DNA from: an uncultured Acetatifactor sp.
GTDB lineage: Bacteria; Bacillota; Clostridia; Lachnospirales; Lachnospiraceae
Assembly (NCBI GenBank): GCA_910584435.1
Contig: CAJUAP010000023.1
Span: 1-63,619, forward strand
Direction of reading: 5' to 3'
DNA length: 63,619 nt
The notes below the pieces were generated by a model. That model searched no databases. It worked only from the letters and a program-made list of their open reading frames with translations, and had not been told where the DNA came from. The translations under genes and the position numbers were made by a program. The number at the start of each line of letters is the position of its first letter. Position 1 is the first letter of the stretch. Below are positions 9,342 through 16,173 of the stretch, piece by piece.

Positions 9342-9970
9342 TCACCTTCCCTTCTTGCCTCTTCTTGAGCTTCGCTTCATTTCTTTTTCTTTCTTTTTAT
9401 CATTCTCCAGCTTAACCTTGATGGCCCCGATCACAAAAGCTTTCTCCGGATCTTCAAGCCCAAGAAATACCGAAGGCAGCATATGCAGTTTCAGGAGGGC
9501 ATAGTAAGCAAAGTTTGCTTCGGGATCCCCTCCCTCGATCAGTTTTTTGCTTCTTCCACCTTGTCATTAAACGAAACATCAAATCCCTGGAATCTCTGCA
9601 CGAAAGCAGCCAGCTCATTATACTCACCGGGGTCATCCACCATGGCGAGCAGAAGATCTTCCGGATCTTTCACCCCGTAAGAATCCTGCAGTTCCGCATC
9701 ATACAGATCAGGCACAACAATGGAAGCTGCAATCATCTTCCTGATATACTTACCGGACTGCACCTTGGGCCGGAACATATTGGGTTTACCGGTGACCGGA
9801 ACTTCTATGGTACATTCATCACGAAGGTTTTCATTTTCCTTTGAAGTGATATGCTTAAACTCCCATTCCAAAGGCTTTCCGTTTTCATCACACAGATACT
9901 TTGTGGGTGCATACATCTCATTTTGTTTCTCTACTTTGTTAGCTTTCATAAATTTACTGAACTTAGACAT
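9342..9970 (-). CDS. tail assembly chaperone, -1 frameshift product (long form)
   Basis: Predicted long form, about 209 residues, made by -1 slippage at A_AAA_AAC (9548-9542 on the minus strand), immediately before the zero-frame TGA. After slippage the frame reads LIEGGDPEANFAYYALLKLH, then a segment ending in a lysine-rich tail, stopping at 9342, four bases before the tape measure ATG. The extension is clearly protein-like, with 66 codons and no stop. Tailed phages make two such chaperone forms (lambda gpG/gpGT, and equivalents in many contractile phages) in which the long form bridges tube subunits and the tape measure. Position, slippery heptamer and gene order all fit. A downstream stimulatory structure was not checked. 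Confidence 0.8.
9539..9970 (-). CDS. xkdN: tail assembly chaperone XkdN-like (short form)
   Basis: A 143-residue XkdN-family tail assembly chaperone, between the tube and tape measure genes as in PBSX. It begins MSKFSKFMKANKVEKQNEMY after AGAAGGAGAG, and shows the family segment 'KYIRKMIAASIVVPDLYDAELQDSYGVKDPEDLLLAMVDDPGEYNEL'. It should bind the tape measure and deliver tube subunits during tail polymerisation, and is not expected in the mature particle. The last sense codons GCA AAA AAC before TGA form a slippery site, giving a second, longer product listed separately. Confidence 0.88.
   Translation of the reverse strand: MSKFSKFMKANKVEKQNEMYAPTKYLCDENGKPLEWEFKHITSKENENLRDECTIEVPVTGKPNMFRPKVQSGKYIRKMIAASIVVPDLYDAELQDSYGVKDPEDLLLAMVDDPGEYNELAAFVQRFQGFDVSFNDKVEEAKN
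9542..9548 (-). promoter_or_regulatory. programmed -1 ribosomal frameshift site (A AAA AAC)
   Basis: Heptamer AAAAAAC on the minus strand, positioned with zero-frame codons GCA AAA AAC followed directly by TGA. This is the canonical X_XXY_YYZ pattern. The -1 frame downstream stays open for 66 codons and is protein-like up to 9342. The stop codon right after the slippery site resembles other tail-chaperone shift sites. Confidence 0.8.
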
Positions 9971-10087
9971 TTTTCTATTCTCTCCTTCTTAATTTATATT
10001 GACGGTCACTAAAACTTGTCAAGCAACCTGGCTCACGAGCGAAAGACGCCAAGGTCATCGCGGCAGATTTCATCGCTCGTGAGTATA

Positions 10088-10124
10088 ACAAAAAAAGAAC
10101 GGCCCTCTATCAGAAGGACGTTCT
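10088..10124 (-). terminator. intrinsic terminator inside the tail operon
   Basis: A 13-base stem (10096-10108 with 10112-10124, two mismatches, ATC loop) followed on the minus strand by seven T. It lies between tube and chaperone genes, so it would reduce read-through into the tape measure and baseplate genes, or it may end a separate antisense RNA from the small toxin-like locus. Confidence 0.6.
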
Positions 10125-10230
10125 GGTTATCGCTGCTGCCTTGTCCGGGACAGCCGTCACAATTAGTTTTTTCCCTCATAAAATTGCACTACAGTTACAT
10201 CTTTTTCTGCACCATTCTACAAATAGTTAT

Positions 10231-10254
10231 AACAGTTTAGCCATGCCATTCATA
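10231..10254. repeat. 24-base sequence shared with 19215-19238
   Basis: AACAGTTTAGCCATGCCATT plus CATA; the copy at 19215-19238 differs at one base. Both copies lie in non-coding DNA. A dispersed repeat or a residue of a mobile element is likely. Confidence 0.5.
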
Positions 10255-10418
10255 AGTTGCCGGGATGTACGTCTTCACCAATAATCAGGTAATATTGCCG
10301 ACAACTTATTTCATGTCGGGCGTCCGCCCTATGGAATAAAATAATGACATCATATAATCACTTATGCTATAAAGTCCTGTTACCGCCCCTAGACTGGTAC
10401 GGAAAGGGGGTGAACTGC

Positions 10419-10466
10419 ATGGAAGTATTTGTTACGTTTTTAGTCGCTGTTACGTTTTCTGCCTAA
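10419..10466 (+). pseudogene. possible degraded small membrane toxin (holin-like, type I)
   Basis: An ATG preceded by GGAAAGGGGGTGAACTGC opens a 15-codon peptide, MEVFVTFLVAVTFSA. This resembles the N-terminus of the small 'putative holin-like toxin' peptides of Firmicutes, which begin ME-[AVI]-F-[VI]-T-F-L and continue through a membrane helix to a KWLD-type tail. Here the frame stops within the helix, so it would be inactive. The strong ribosome site and placement beside inverted repeats support a former toxin gene; the short length keeps this uncertain. Confidence 0.35.
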
Positions 10467-10568
10467 CGGCATTATAGTATATGCAGTTTTGGATTGCAAG
10501 ATACATTTCCAACACAATCTGCACTTGTTAATCTGAGTTAAACTGCACCCAACGCTCCGGCACCTTCC

Positions 10569-11051
10569 TTAATTGGTAAGGAACCCGTCTAATTCCTGAA
10601 ACGTTTCCGGCATATCCCAGCTTTCAAAGGTACCGGAAAGCTCTTCGTCCATGATTTCCTCTCCTGCCTCAAATTTAGCCAATATAAAGCTGTCGTACAG
10701 ACATCCTCTCAGGATAATCGTCTGTCTGCCAGCCTTACTTGTGGGATCTTCATTGCTTACCTGAATCTCAAAATAAGGCATGGAACCCGTCTTCTGGTAC
10801 TCGTCCGCCATTTTCCGGAATTGGGACTGATTATAGTGGGCAGTACCACTCCACGTCCCCTTGCCTCCGGCTGCTTTATGCCCCATCCCTACTCTTCCGA
10901 GAATGGGCACATCCGTAATATTCACCTCCCACTTGCTCTCAAACTTGGTCATACTCATAAAATTGCACCGCCGCCCGTTGATTGTAATATAACACTCCGC
11001 AAGCCCGCCGTATATAGCATCATTGGCATCCATCATTACACTTCCTGACAT
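10569..11051 (-). CDS. xkdM: tail tube protein (XkdM-like)
   Basis: A 160-residue XkdM-family inner tube protein. The family features 'DANDAIYGGLAECYITINGRRCNFMSMTKFESKWEVNITDVPILGRVGMGHK' near the N-terminus and 'TIILRGCLYDSFILAKFEAGEEIMDEELSGTFESWDMPETF' at the C-terminus are clear. It polymerises into hexameric rings inside the sheath. The start follows AAGGAGATAAAAGT. The gene lies 67 bases downstream of the sheath gene, as in all PBSX-like tails, and is followed by a non-coding block with a terminator. Confidence 0.92.
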   Translation of the reverse strand: MSGSVMMDANDAIYGGLAECYITINGRRCNFMSMTKFESKWEVNITDVPILGRVGMGHKAAGGKGTWSGTAHYNQSQFRKMADEYQKTGSMPYFEIQVSNEDPTSKAGRQTIILRGCLYDSFILAKFEAGEEIMDEELSGTFESWDMPETFQELDGFLTN

Positions 11052-11118
11052 ACTTTTATCTCCTTCCCTGCAAACAAATCGGACATTTCCTGTCCATAAA
11101 CATATGAATCTCTTTTTC

Positions 11119-12429
11119 TTACTGTATGGTCACTGTCATATATAACTTATCCATAGCATTGACTACCATAACAGAATCCGTTACCACAACAGACCTTTTG
11201 GTGCTGCCCTGCTCGACCTTCACATCCGAATCCGCAAAATTCTCAATGGCACGGATCTGTGCCAGCTGCCTGTGATGCGCCACAATATCGGACCAGAGCG
11301 AAATCCTCCCGGCAGCGTCATTCGGCACTACGCCCAGGTATTTCGTATTGAAAATCACCGCAATATCATTACCGATCTGATCCATAACCCGTATTGTCTG
11401 ATTATCCTTAAAAATATCTCCCTGAGTGTCAGATGCAGTAACCATGGTATTGATATCCGCCAGCACACGCACATCCTTGCCCACCATATGGAACGTAAAT
11501 TTACCTTCTTTGATCGCCGCTTTCAATTGATTCTGGGTGTACGGAGTTTCGACCATAAAGTTCCCGTCATATTTCCTGTTCTGATTGCTCTTATTCACTG
11601 CGCATCCGGCAGAAATACCCGTTACCCAGTATACAAGCGCCGCTTCATTCCAGCCCTCATCCAGAACCTTATTGTTTACGCTGATTACCCCAGGATGATC
11701 CGCTTTCGCATAATCATACAGGACAAGCTGGAACTTCACTCCCATTTCATCCCGCATCCTTCCGGCATAAGCGGCAAACAGAGCTTTTGTGGCGTCATCC
11801 GTTACCACCGCGCCCATGGTGTTAAAGGTATAAGACTCCATCTTATCCAGATAATCCTGATAGGCCGCACCGTTTACTTCACCGTTCTCGCCTCCGGCAA
11901 GGGGCACTCCGGCTGCTGCTTCCAGTGTAATATCCCCTTTCCACTTTACATATCTGTTATCGGCTAATTCGCTGCCCCCGGAAACGGTCTGTTCATCGAC
12001 AACTGTGTTCTCCAAAACAGTCTTCACATCGAACAATGTCTCATTGTCCGCATTCACCTGTACCACAATTTTAAGGTCATTCCCACGGATTCCGGGATAC
12101 ACCGCTTCCGCCAGATCATTGTCTGCCTTCCTGCCACCTCCGTTCAGCCGGTATCCATAAAAGATCCTCGCATTCAAGAACAAATCCCTCAGCCCCTTCA
12201 GCTTCTCACTGGTATACTCATAGCCGAAAAGCTCCATACTGTTCTTCTGGAAATCACTTCCTGTCACTTCAAAAACTTCTCCGGGAACACCCCAGTCCAA
12301 TACAAGGGGCATGGTTGCAATCCCCCTTTCGGAAAGCGCTGCATTTGCAGATGCAGCCGATACAAAATTAATATATGCCCCCGGCAATTCCTTATTCTGG
12401 ACCACAAAGGTCCCTCCTCCTAATGCCAT
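11119..12429 (-). CDS. xkdK: contractile tail sheath protein (XkdK-like)
   Basis: A 436-residue sheath protein of the XkdK family. The N-terminus 'GGGTFVVQNKELPGAYINFVSAASANAALSERGIATMPL' and the C-terminal 'RISLWSDIVAHHRQLAQIRAIENF' and 'VVVNAMDKLYMTVTI' are characteristic. Hexameric rings of this protein contract to drive the tube through a target envelope, so this gene shows the tail is of the contractile (myo-/R-type) kind. Full length, no gaps. It is preceded by a small gene two bases upstream and followed by the tube gene. Confidence 0.94.
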   Translation of the reverse strand: MALGGGTFVVQNKELPGAYINFVSAASANAALSERGIATMPLVLDWGVPGEVFEVTGSDFQKNSMELFGYEYTSEKLKGLRDLFLNARIFYGYRLNGGGRKADNDLAEAVYPGIRGNDLKIVVQVNADNETLFDVKTVLENTVVDEQTVSGGSELADNRYVKWKGDITLEAAAGVPLAGGENGEVNGAAYQDYLDKMESYTFNTMGAVVTDDATKALFAAYAGRMRDEMGVKFQLVLYDYAKADHPGVISVNNKVLDEGWNEAALVYWVTGISAGCAVNKSNQNRKYDGNFMVETPYTQNQLKAAIKEGKFTFHMVGKDVRVLADINTMVTASDTQGDIFKDNQTIRVMDQIGNDIAVIFNTKYLGVVPNDAAGRISLWSDIVAHHRQLAQIRAIENFADSDVKVEQGSTKRSVVVTDSVMVVNAMDKLYMTVTIQ

Positions 12430-12431
12430 CT

Positions 12432-12671
12432 TTATTCCACCTTACCTTTCCTGTAATCCTCAATTTTTTGTTCCACCGCTTTGACGGTATACTGCTCTCC
12501 GTCTGTAAGAAGAGCAGCTATCATGTCCTGCCTCTCCCTGAATCGCTTTGAGCAGCGCAGCTGTTCCTTCGTAAACTGATTTTCATCTTTTCCGGCACCT
12601 GTGGGAATGTGTGCTGCAAAAACTGCTGTCTTTTCTGCCATTTTGTTGTCTTCAATTTTGTTGTCTTCCAT
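12432..12671 (-). CDS. small hypothetical protein upstream of sheath (XkdJ position)
   Basis: A 79-residue hydrophilic protein between the tail terminator-like gene and the sheath, the position of small XkdJ-type genes. It has a repeated 'EDNK' N-terminus, a central 'FTKEQLRCSKRFRERQDMIAALL' helix and a Lys/Glu-rich end. The helix pattern is shared by small proteins next to sheath genes in Clostridia tails. It ends two bases before the sheath ATG, consistent with translational coupling. Function unknown. Confidence 0.7.
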   Translation of the reverse strand: MEDNKIEDNKMAEKTAVFAAHIPTGAGKDENQFTKEQLRCSKRFRERQDMIAALLTDGEQYTVKAVEQKIEDYRKGKVE

Positions 12672-12679
12672 TTTATTAC

Positions 12680-13120
12680 CTACCCTTTCACCGAAGTTTC
12701 AGAAGATACTTCTTCCATCACCGGAACGGTTTCAGACACTTTGTAAACAAACAAATCATAATTTACATAAAAATGCAGCATACCGTCAGCCGCTTCATAC
12801 CTCATCCTGGTACCTCTCACCGGAATACCGCTCACATGCAGATATTCCAGACAGGTGAGCAGCCGTTCCGCTGCCCCACAGCATTCCTTGTTCTTATTGG
12901 TTTCCTCTTCCGGAAAGTACCGGATGCTGAATTGACTGCTGCGGAAATACCTTTTACCTGAAAATAACTTACTCGCGGAGTTTATGCAGGAAATAAAAAA
13001 GCAAGGCTTTTTCAAGTCCTGCTCTGCTTCTTCCCTGTACAGTGTGTACTTATCACCAAACTCAGTACCCAAGGCTGCACAAATGTTTTCAATTATTGTT
13101 TCAATTACCGTGTCAACCAT
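12680..13120 (-). CDS. tail terminator-like protein (DUF6838)
   Basis: About 146 residues; matches the phage tail terminator family DUF6838, with 'LKKPCFFISCINSASKLFSGKRYFRSSQFSIRYFP' and a C-terminal 'YVNYDLFVYK' strand pattern. It probably caps the tube/sheath when the right length is reached. The frame can begin with GTG at 13129, but the ATG at 13120 lies eight bases after AGAGGAG and is preferred. It is the first structural gene after the regulator region, and no head or connector gene precedes it. Confidence 0.78.
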   Translation of the reverse strand: MVDTVIETIIENICAALGTEFGDKYTLYREEAEQDLKKPCFFISCINSASKLFSGKRYFRSSQFSIRYFPEEETNKNKECCGAAERLLTCLEYLHVSGIPVRGTRMRYEAADGMLHFYVNYDLFVYKVSETVPVMEEVSSETSVKG

Positions 13121-13149
13121 TTCACACACTCCTCTGGATTTGTTTTCTT

Positions 13150-13192
13150 ATTGTTTCTTCATTGTTTCTTCATTGTTTCTTCATTGTCTCTT
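13150..13192. repeat. short tandem repeat (ATTGTTTCTTC, about 4 copies)
   Basis: Four near-identical 11-base units, plus strand ATTGTTTCTTC, just upstream of the first tail gene. On the minus strand it would lie in the 5' leader of the tail transcript. Confidence 0.7.
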
Positions 13193-13363
13193 CTTTGCTT
13201 CTCCTTTCTCCCATTATCCCATTATCCCGTTCTTTTACGCCTGTCAGAAAAAGGCATGTTGCTGCACATTTTACATTTTGTACGAATCATTGCAGAAATG
13301 CAGCGCACTGTCACAGCCATAACCTTCCTGCTCTTGCCCCTATCACCCCCTTAATCCCGGAAC

Positions 13364-13400
13364 AGAGAACAGCCAGCCCTCTGTGGACCGGCTGTTCTCT
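13364..13400. terminator. inverted repeat downstream of late regulator
   Basis: Perfect 11-base stem (AGAGAACAGCC at 13364-13374, GGCTGTTCTCT at 13390-13400). T-rich sequence follows only on the plus strand (TTTCTCTTTTT). It sits between the sigma-like gene and the tail genes and may act as a terminator or attenuator controlling entry into the tail operon. The 305 bases 13121-13425 otherwise hold only the tandem repeat. Confidence 0.5.
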
Positions 13401-13425
13401 TTCTCTTTTTGATGATACTATAATA

Positions 13426-13905
13426 TCACAGGTTAGAACGAATTTCTATGAACTCTTTTGGCAGTTCCAAATGGGCAAGCGCTTTTCCATGAATCTTCTG
13501 CACCCACCTTTCAGAATAATTCATCTTCTCCGCAATTTCCCACCAATTGAGCGCCCTTATGTAACGGTAAAATAACACATCTTTTTCACTTTCGCTTTTC
13601 AGCATATTTATCTGATCTGCGATTGCTTTATATGCCGATATTCTTAGACATTTTTCTTCCAGAAGCTTTCTTTCCAGTTCATCTAACTTTGATGCATACT
13701 CGGATAAATCACTTTTTTTGCTGCTGCGCGGCATACCGTCATATTTTATAGATATTGTCGTCTTCATGTTACGCAGTTCCTTAATCTCTTCCTCAATCCT
13801 GTTTATCCTTCTGACATGTCCATGATATTCCTGCAGATACTCCTTTTTCCTCTCACTTTCCTCTATCATAATGCCGCCTTCCCGTCCGTTCTGATTTTTA
13901 TCCAT
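13426..13905 (-). CDS. phage late-gene regulator, sigma-70-like (DUF1492/ArpU type)
   Basis: About 159 residues with an N-terminal coiled coil and a C-terminal sigma-region-4-like helix-turn-helix: 'DVLFYRYIRALNWWEIAEKMNYSERWVQKIHGKAL'. This is the layout of ArpU/DUF1492 late transcription regulators (PBSX Xpf is functionally similar). It probably activates the tail operon. The open frame reaches 14019 through a TTG, but the ATG at 13905 has AGGAGG eight bases upstream and is preferred. A third option is the ATG giving MIEESERKK. It lies between the repressor region and the tail genes. Confidence 0.78.
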   Translation of the reverse strand: MDKNQNGREGGIMIEESERKKEYLQEYHGHVRRINRIEEEIKELRNMKTTISIKYDGMPRSSKKSDLSEYASKLDELERKLLEEKCLRISAYKAIADQINMLKSESEKDVLFYRYIRALNWWEIAEKMNYSERWVQKIHGKALAHLELPKEFIEIRSNL

Positions 13906-14223
13906 GCCTTCCGCCTCCTCGTATACACAGTCATCTATTTGTTCTTGCAACATATTCTCCACTGATTTATCCCTCCTTGCCTGCCAGCGCCCTGTTTCCA
14001 CCGCCTGTAAACCGTACAATGTCTATGCCCTTGCGGTATTACTGCTGTCTATTGATGTCTTTGTACGGCAGTGCCAAACTCCTGTTTCTGCACCCTTCCC
14101 ATCTCCTTTCTAAACCGGCATTTTCGTCTTAAAATGCTTACAAAATTTGTCTAATTCCATTTTTGCTTTTCAAAAATACAGGAATTCCGTTTTTCTTTAT
14201 AGTATTCCAGAATTTCCGTTTTG

Positions 14224-14309
14224 TCAATAGAAAATCGCCCAATTATTTTCGCATGTCTAAAATGTTACGCGCAGTCGCAAAAATCCAGTTTTTCTGAATT
14301 TTCTATTGA
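14224..14309. promoter_or_regulatory. candidate operator pair (12-base inverted copies)
   Basis: TCAATAGAAAAT at 14224-14235 and its exact inverse ATTTTCTATTGA at 14298-14309, 62 bases apart in the divergent region between the sigma-like gene and the repressor. The right copy overlaps the -35 of the repressor promoter. This is a natural binding pattern for a repressor that controls itself and the divergent lytic side. The rest of 13906-14356 contains AT-rich DNA and no gene. Confidence 0.5.
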
Positions 14310-14334
14310 TTGTACGGAAAAAATGTGTTACCAT
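14306..14334 (+). promoter_or_regulatory. predicted promoter for HTH repressor
   Basis: TTGATT, 17-base spacer, TACCAT, ending 23 bases before the repressor ATG at 14357. The -10 matches consensus at four of six positions. Confidence 0.45.
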
Positions 14335-14356
14335 GAATTTAAAAGAGGTGATAAAA

Positions 14357-14842
14357 ATGGTAAGTGATGATACAATAAGGAAAACCATCTGTAGAAATAT
14401 TGTAAAGTACAGAAAACTTGCGGGACTCAGCCAAAAAGAATTTGCCCAAAAGCTGGGTGCAGCTCCTTCACGCGTATCCAGCTGGGAAACGGGCGCAAAT
14501 TCAACCGACATTGATACTCTATTTCAAATATGTAAGATTTTAAACATTTCCATCAATGCTATGTGCGAAATATATCCTGATTCAGATGTACTGTTATCCT
14601 ATGTGGAACAAGACCACATAAGAAAATACCGGGACCTGGATCCACATGGCCGGGAAATGGTAGATTTCACTCTTTTGAAGGAATGGGAACGTTCAACGTC
14701 AGGGCAGAATCAAAGGAATAAAGTAGTTCCACTCATGCCGAAGGATGACCCGAATTATGTCAATGCCGCACATGCAATTGAAGGTGCATCCGAAGAGGAC
14801 AAGCAGCACGATGAAGACATCATGAATGATGAAAACTTTTAG
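14357..14842 (+). CDS. XRE-family HTH repressor
   Basis: A 161-residue regulator with an N-terminal HTH_3 domain (about residues 8-62: 'YRKLAGLSQKEFAQKLGAAPSRVSSWETG'). The C-terminal third is acidic and shows no LexA-type Ser-Lys peptidase motif. The frame extends upstream to 14306, but the ATG at 14357 has AGAGGTGATAAAA before it. The next gene is ImmA/IrrE-like, so derepression probably works by proteolysis of this repressor, as in ICEBs1 ImmR/ImmA. It is divergent from the sigma-like gene, as in prophage control regions. It most likely keeps the tail cluster silent. Confidence 0.85.
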   Translation: MVSDDTIRKTICRNIVKYRKLAGLSQKEFAQKLGAAPSRVSSWETGANSTDIDTLFQICKILNISINAMCEIYPDSDVLLSYVEQDHIRKYRDLDPHGREMVDFTLLKEWERSTSGQNQRNKVVPLMPKDDPNYVNAAHAIEGASEEDKQHDEDIMNDENF

Positions 14843-14890
14843 TATCACTGGATTTAATTATGTTATACACGGAAATAAGGGGGTAATACT

Positions 14891-15349
14891 TTGATAACAT
14901 ATGAAGATTTGTTGATGGAGGCAGATTGTAACAATATCGTAACAAGAGAAAAGCCTCTCCTGGCACATAAGGGACGTATTATGGGAAATCGAATTGCCAT
15001 AAGCAAAAGCCTGACAGAAAAGGAAAAGAAATGTGTCATGGCAGAAGAATTAGGACATTATTATACCGGACATGGGGACATATTGGATCAGTCGTCCGTT
15101 TCCAATAGAAAACAGGAACATTATGGCCGTATATATTCCTATAACAAGTTAGTCGGTCTCATGGGAATCATAGACGCCTATAAACACAACTGTAAAAACC
15201 TGTCAGAATCAGCAGAATATCTGGATGTTCCGGAAGGGTTCCTGAATGAAGTGATTTCTTATTACCGGGGCAAATATGGCGCCAGTGTAACTGTTGACAA
15301 TTACACAATATTTTTTGAGCCATATGTTGCAGTACTTGAATTAGTATAA
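14891..15349 (+). CDS. ImmA/IrrE-type metallopeptidase
   Basis: A 152-residue protein starting with TTG after AAGGGGGTAATACT. The core 'CVMAEELGHYYTGHGDI' is the ImmA/IrrE zinc motif, though the first zinc ligand of HExxH is Glu (EELGH), as in many phage versions. The later helix-rich part 'AEYLDVPEGFLNEVISYYRGKYG' also fits. It probably cleaves the repressor encoded 48 bases upstream, linking a cell signal to tail production. No membrane segment. Confidence 0.82.
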   Translation: MITYEDLLMEADCNNIVTREKPLLAHKGRIMGNRIAISKSLTEKEKKCVMAEELGHYYTGHGDILDQSSVSNRKQEHYGRIYSYNKLVGLMGIIDAYKHNCKNLSESAEYLDVPEGFLNEVISYYRGKYGASVTVDNYTIFFEPYVAVLELV

Positions 15350-15389
15350 CCATTGGTTCATCCGCACAATGTTTTCATAAGAATCAATT

Positions 15390-15739
15390 CCTGTCCCCTT
15401 TGCGGTATTCCTGAATGAAGATGACCAGAACCATGTGGAACCGGACATTTCCGTGATATACAACCGGGATAAGATTGACGATAAGGACTGCACAGGCCCC
15501 CCGACTGGATGATAGAAATCGTATCCCCTTCCTCCCAGCAAATGGATTACGGCATCAAGCTATTTAAATACCGCAATGCCGCGGTTCGGGAATACCGGAT
15601 TGTAAACCCACAGAAAGAAACCGTTACAGTATTTGATTATGAACAGGAAAAGAAATCAAATCAATACAATTTTGAAGAAGATATCCCTGTATGCATTTAT
15701 GAGAATTTAAGTATCAATATTGCAGAACTGCTCTCATAG
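15390..15739 (+). pseudogene. Uma2-family (DUF820) nuclease, truncated and frameshifted
   Basis: Plus-strand remnants of a Uma2/DUF820 PD-(D/E)xK-like protein. The first part (about 15390-15500) reads 'PFAVFLNEDDQNHVEPDISVIYNRDKIDDKDCTGPP', including the family 'PDISV' motif. A run of six C (15497-15502) lacks one base compared with the frame needed, and the protein continues in another frame from about 15504 as 'DWMIEIVSPSSQQMDYGIKLFKYRNAAVREYRIVNP'. About 60 N-terminal residues are missing. It is inactive unless the C-run is a sequencing error, and even then truncated. It lies beside the tRNA, a common site for decayed genes. Confidence 0.8.
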
Positions 15740-15861
15740 CAAAACCGCAGTGCACCGACAGGAACGGCCTTATGAATCCACCTGATAAAAACACCGGAAA
15801 AACAGCCGCAACCCCTTGATTCCACTAAGGAAACCACGGATCTGCGGCTGTGCATACAAAA

Positions 15862-15932
15862 AGCGGGTGATGGGAATCGAACCCACATATCTAGCTTGGA
15901 AGGCTAGTGTTCTACCACTGAACTACACCCGC
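15862..15932 (-). tRNA. tRNA-Gly (anticodon UCC)
   Basis: 71 bases: acceptor stem GCGGGTG/CACCCGC, D arm GTTCAGTGGTAGAAC, anticodon loop CTTCCAA (TCC), T arm with GTTCGATTC. Discriminator is U and CCA is not encoded. It lies just outside the tail cluster, with the Uma2 remnant in between. No duplicated 3' end indicating integration was seen within the window. Confidence 0.95.
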
Positions 15933-16096
15933 ATATACAATATTCTGCTCTTCAAAAATAGCGATACAAAAATCTCTAATTCCTCATTCTATCAGCTAAA
16001 TCCAACTTAAAGCTTTTCATAAATTCCTGCCTCACAACATAGATTATTTTACATGAAAAGAATCTATTTGTCAATAGATTTATATAATTTTTTTTC

Positions 16097-16123
16097 GCGT
16101 TTTGGCGCACACAAGTCTCGCAA
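16097..16123. repeat. 27-base dispersed repeat, copy 1
   Basis: Shares 24 of 27 bases with 21776-21802; begins GCGTTTTGG and ends CAAGTCTCGCAA. Both copies lie just downstream of a minus-strand gene. Likely a dispersed intergenic element. Confidence 0.6.
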
Positions 16124-16156
16124 AATTGCAAGGCAGTACACCGCCTTGCAATTTTG
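16121..16156 (-). terminator. strong hairpin downstream of DUF3810 gene
   Basis: Perfect 14-base stem (CAAAATTGCAAGGC and its complement) with an 8-base loop, 18 bases after the DUF3810 stop. The T-rich part is inside the stem arm (ATTTTG); the tail after it is not T-rich, so efficiency is uncertain. Confidence 0.5.
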
Positions 16157-16173
16157 ACTTTATCCCTTGCTCC

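Larger units (their letters stand above)
9971..10568. other. non-coding block between tube and chaperone genes
   Basis: About 600 bases in an otherwise tightly packed tail operon. It holds an 11-base inverted repeat (10032-10042 and 10073-10083, CTCACGAGCGA and its complement), a minus-strand intrinsic terminator (10088-10124), a short 8-base inverted repeat around 10253-10308 (ATAAGTTG / CAACTTAT), a 24-base stretch also found near 19215, and a tiny plus-strand ORF at 10419. I see no long coding frame that looks real. The layout resembles the surroundings of small type I toxin genes common in Firmicutes. Confidence 0.5.

Noticed and set aside
10016..10240. Plus-strand 74-codon frame in the non-coding block
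   Set aside because: It runs through a terminator stem and an inverted repeat, has no ribosome site and no family pattern.
13150..13192. CRISPR array
   Set aside because: Units are 11 bases, directly adjacent and without spacers; a simple tandem repeat.
15862..15932. tRNA-Gly as integration site of the tail cluster
   Set aside because: No duplicated tRNA 3' end and no integrase in the tail region of the window; the Uma2 remnant lies between them.
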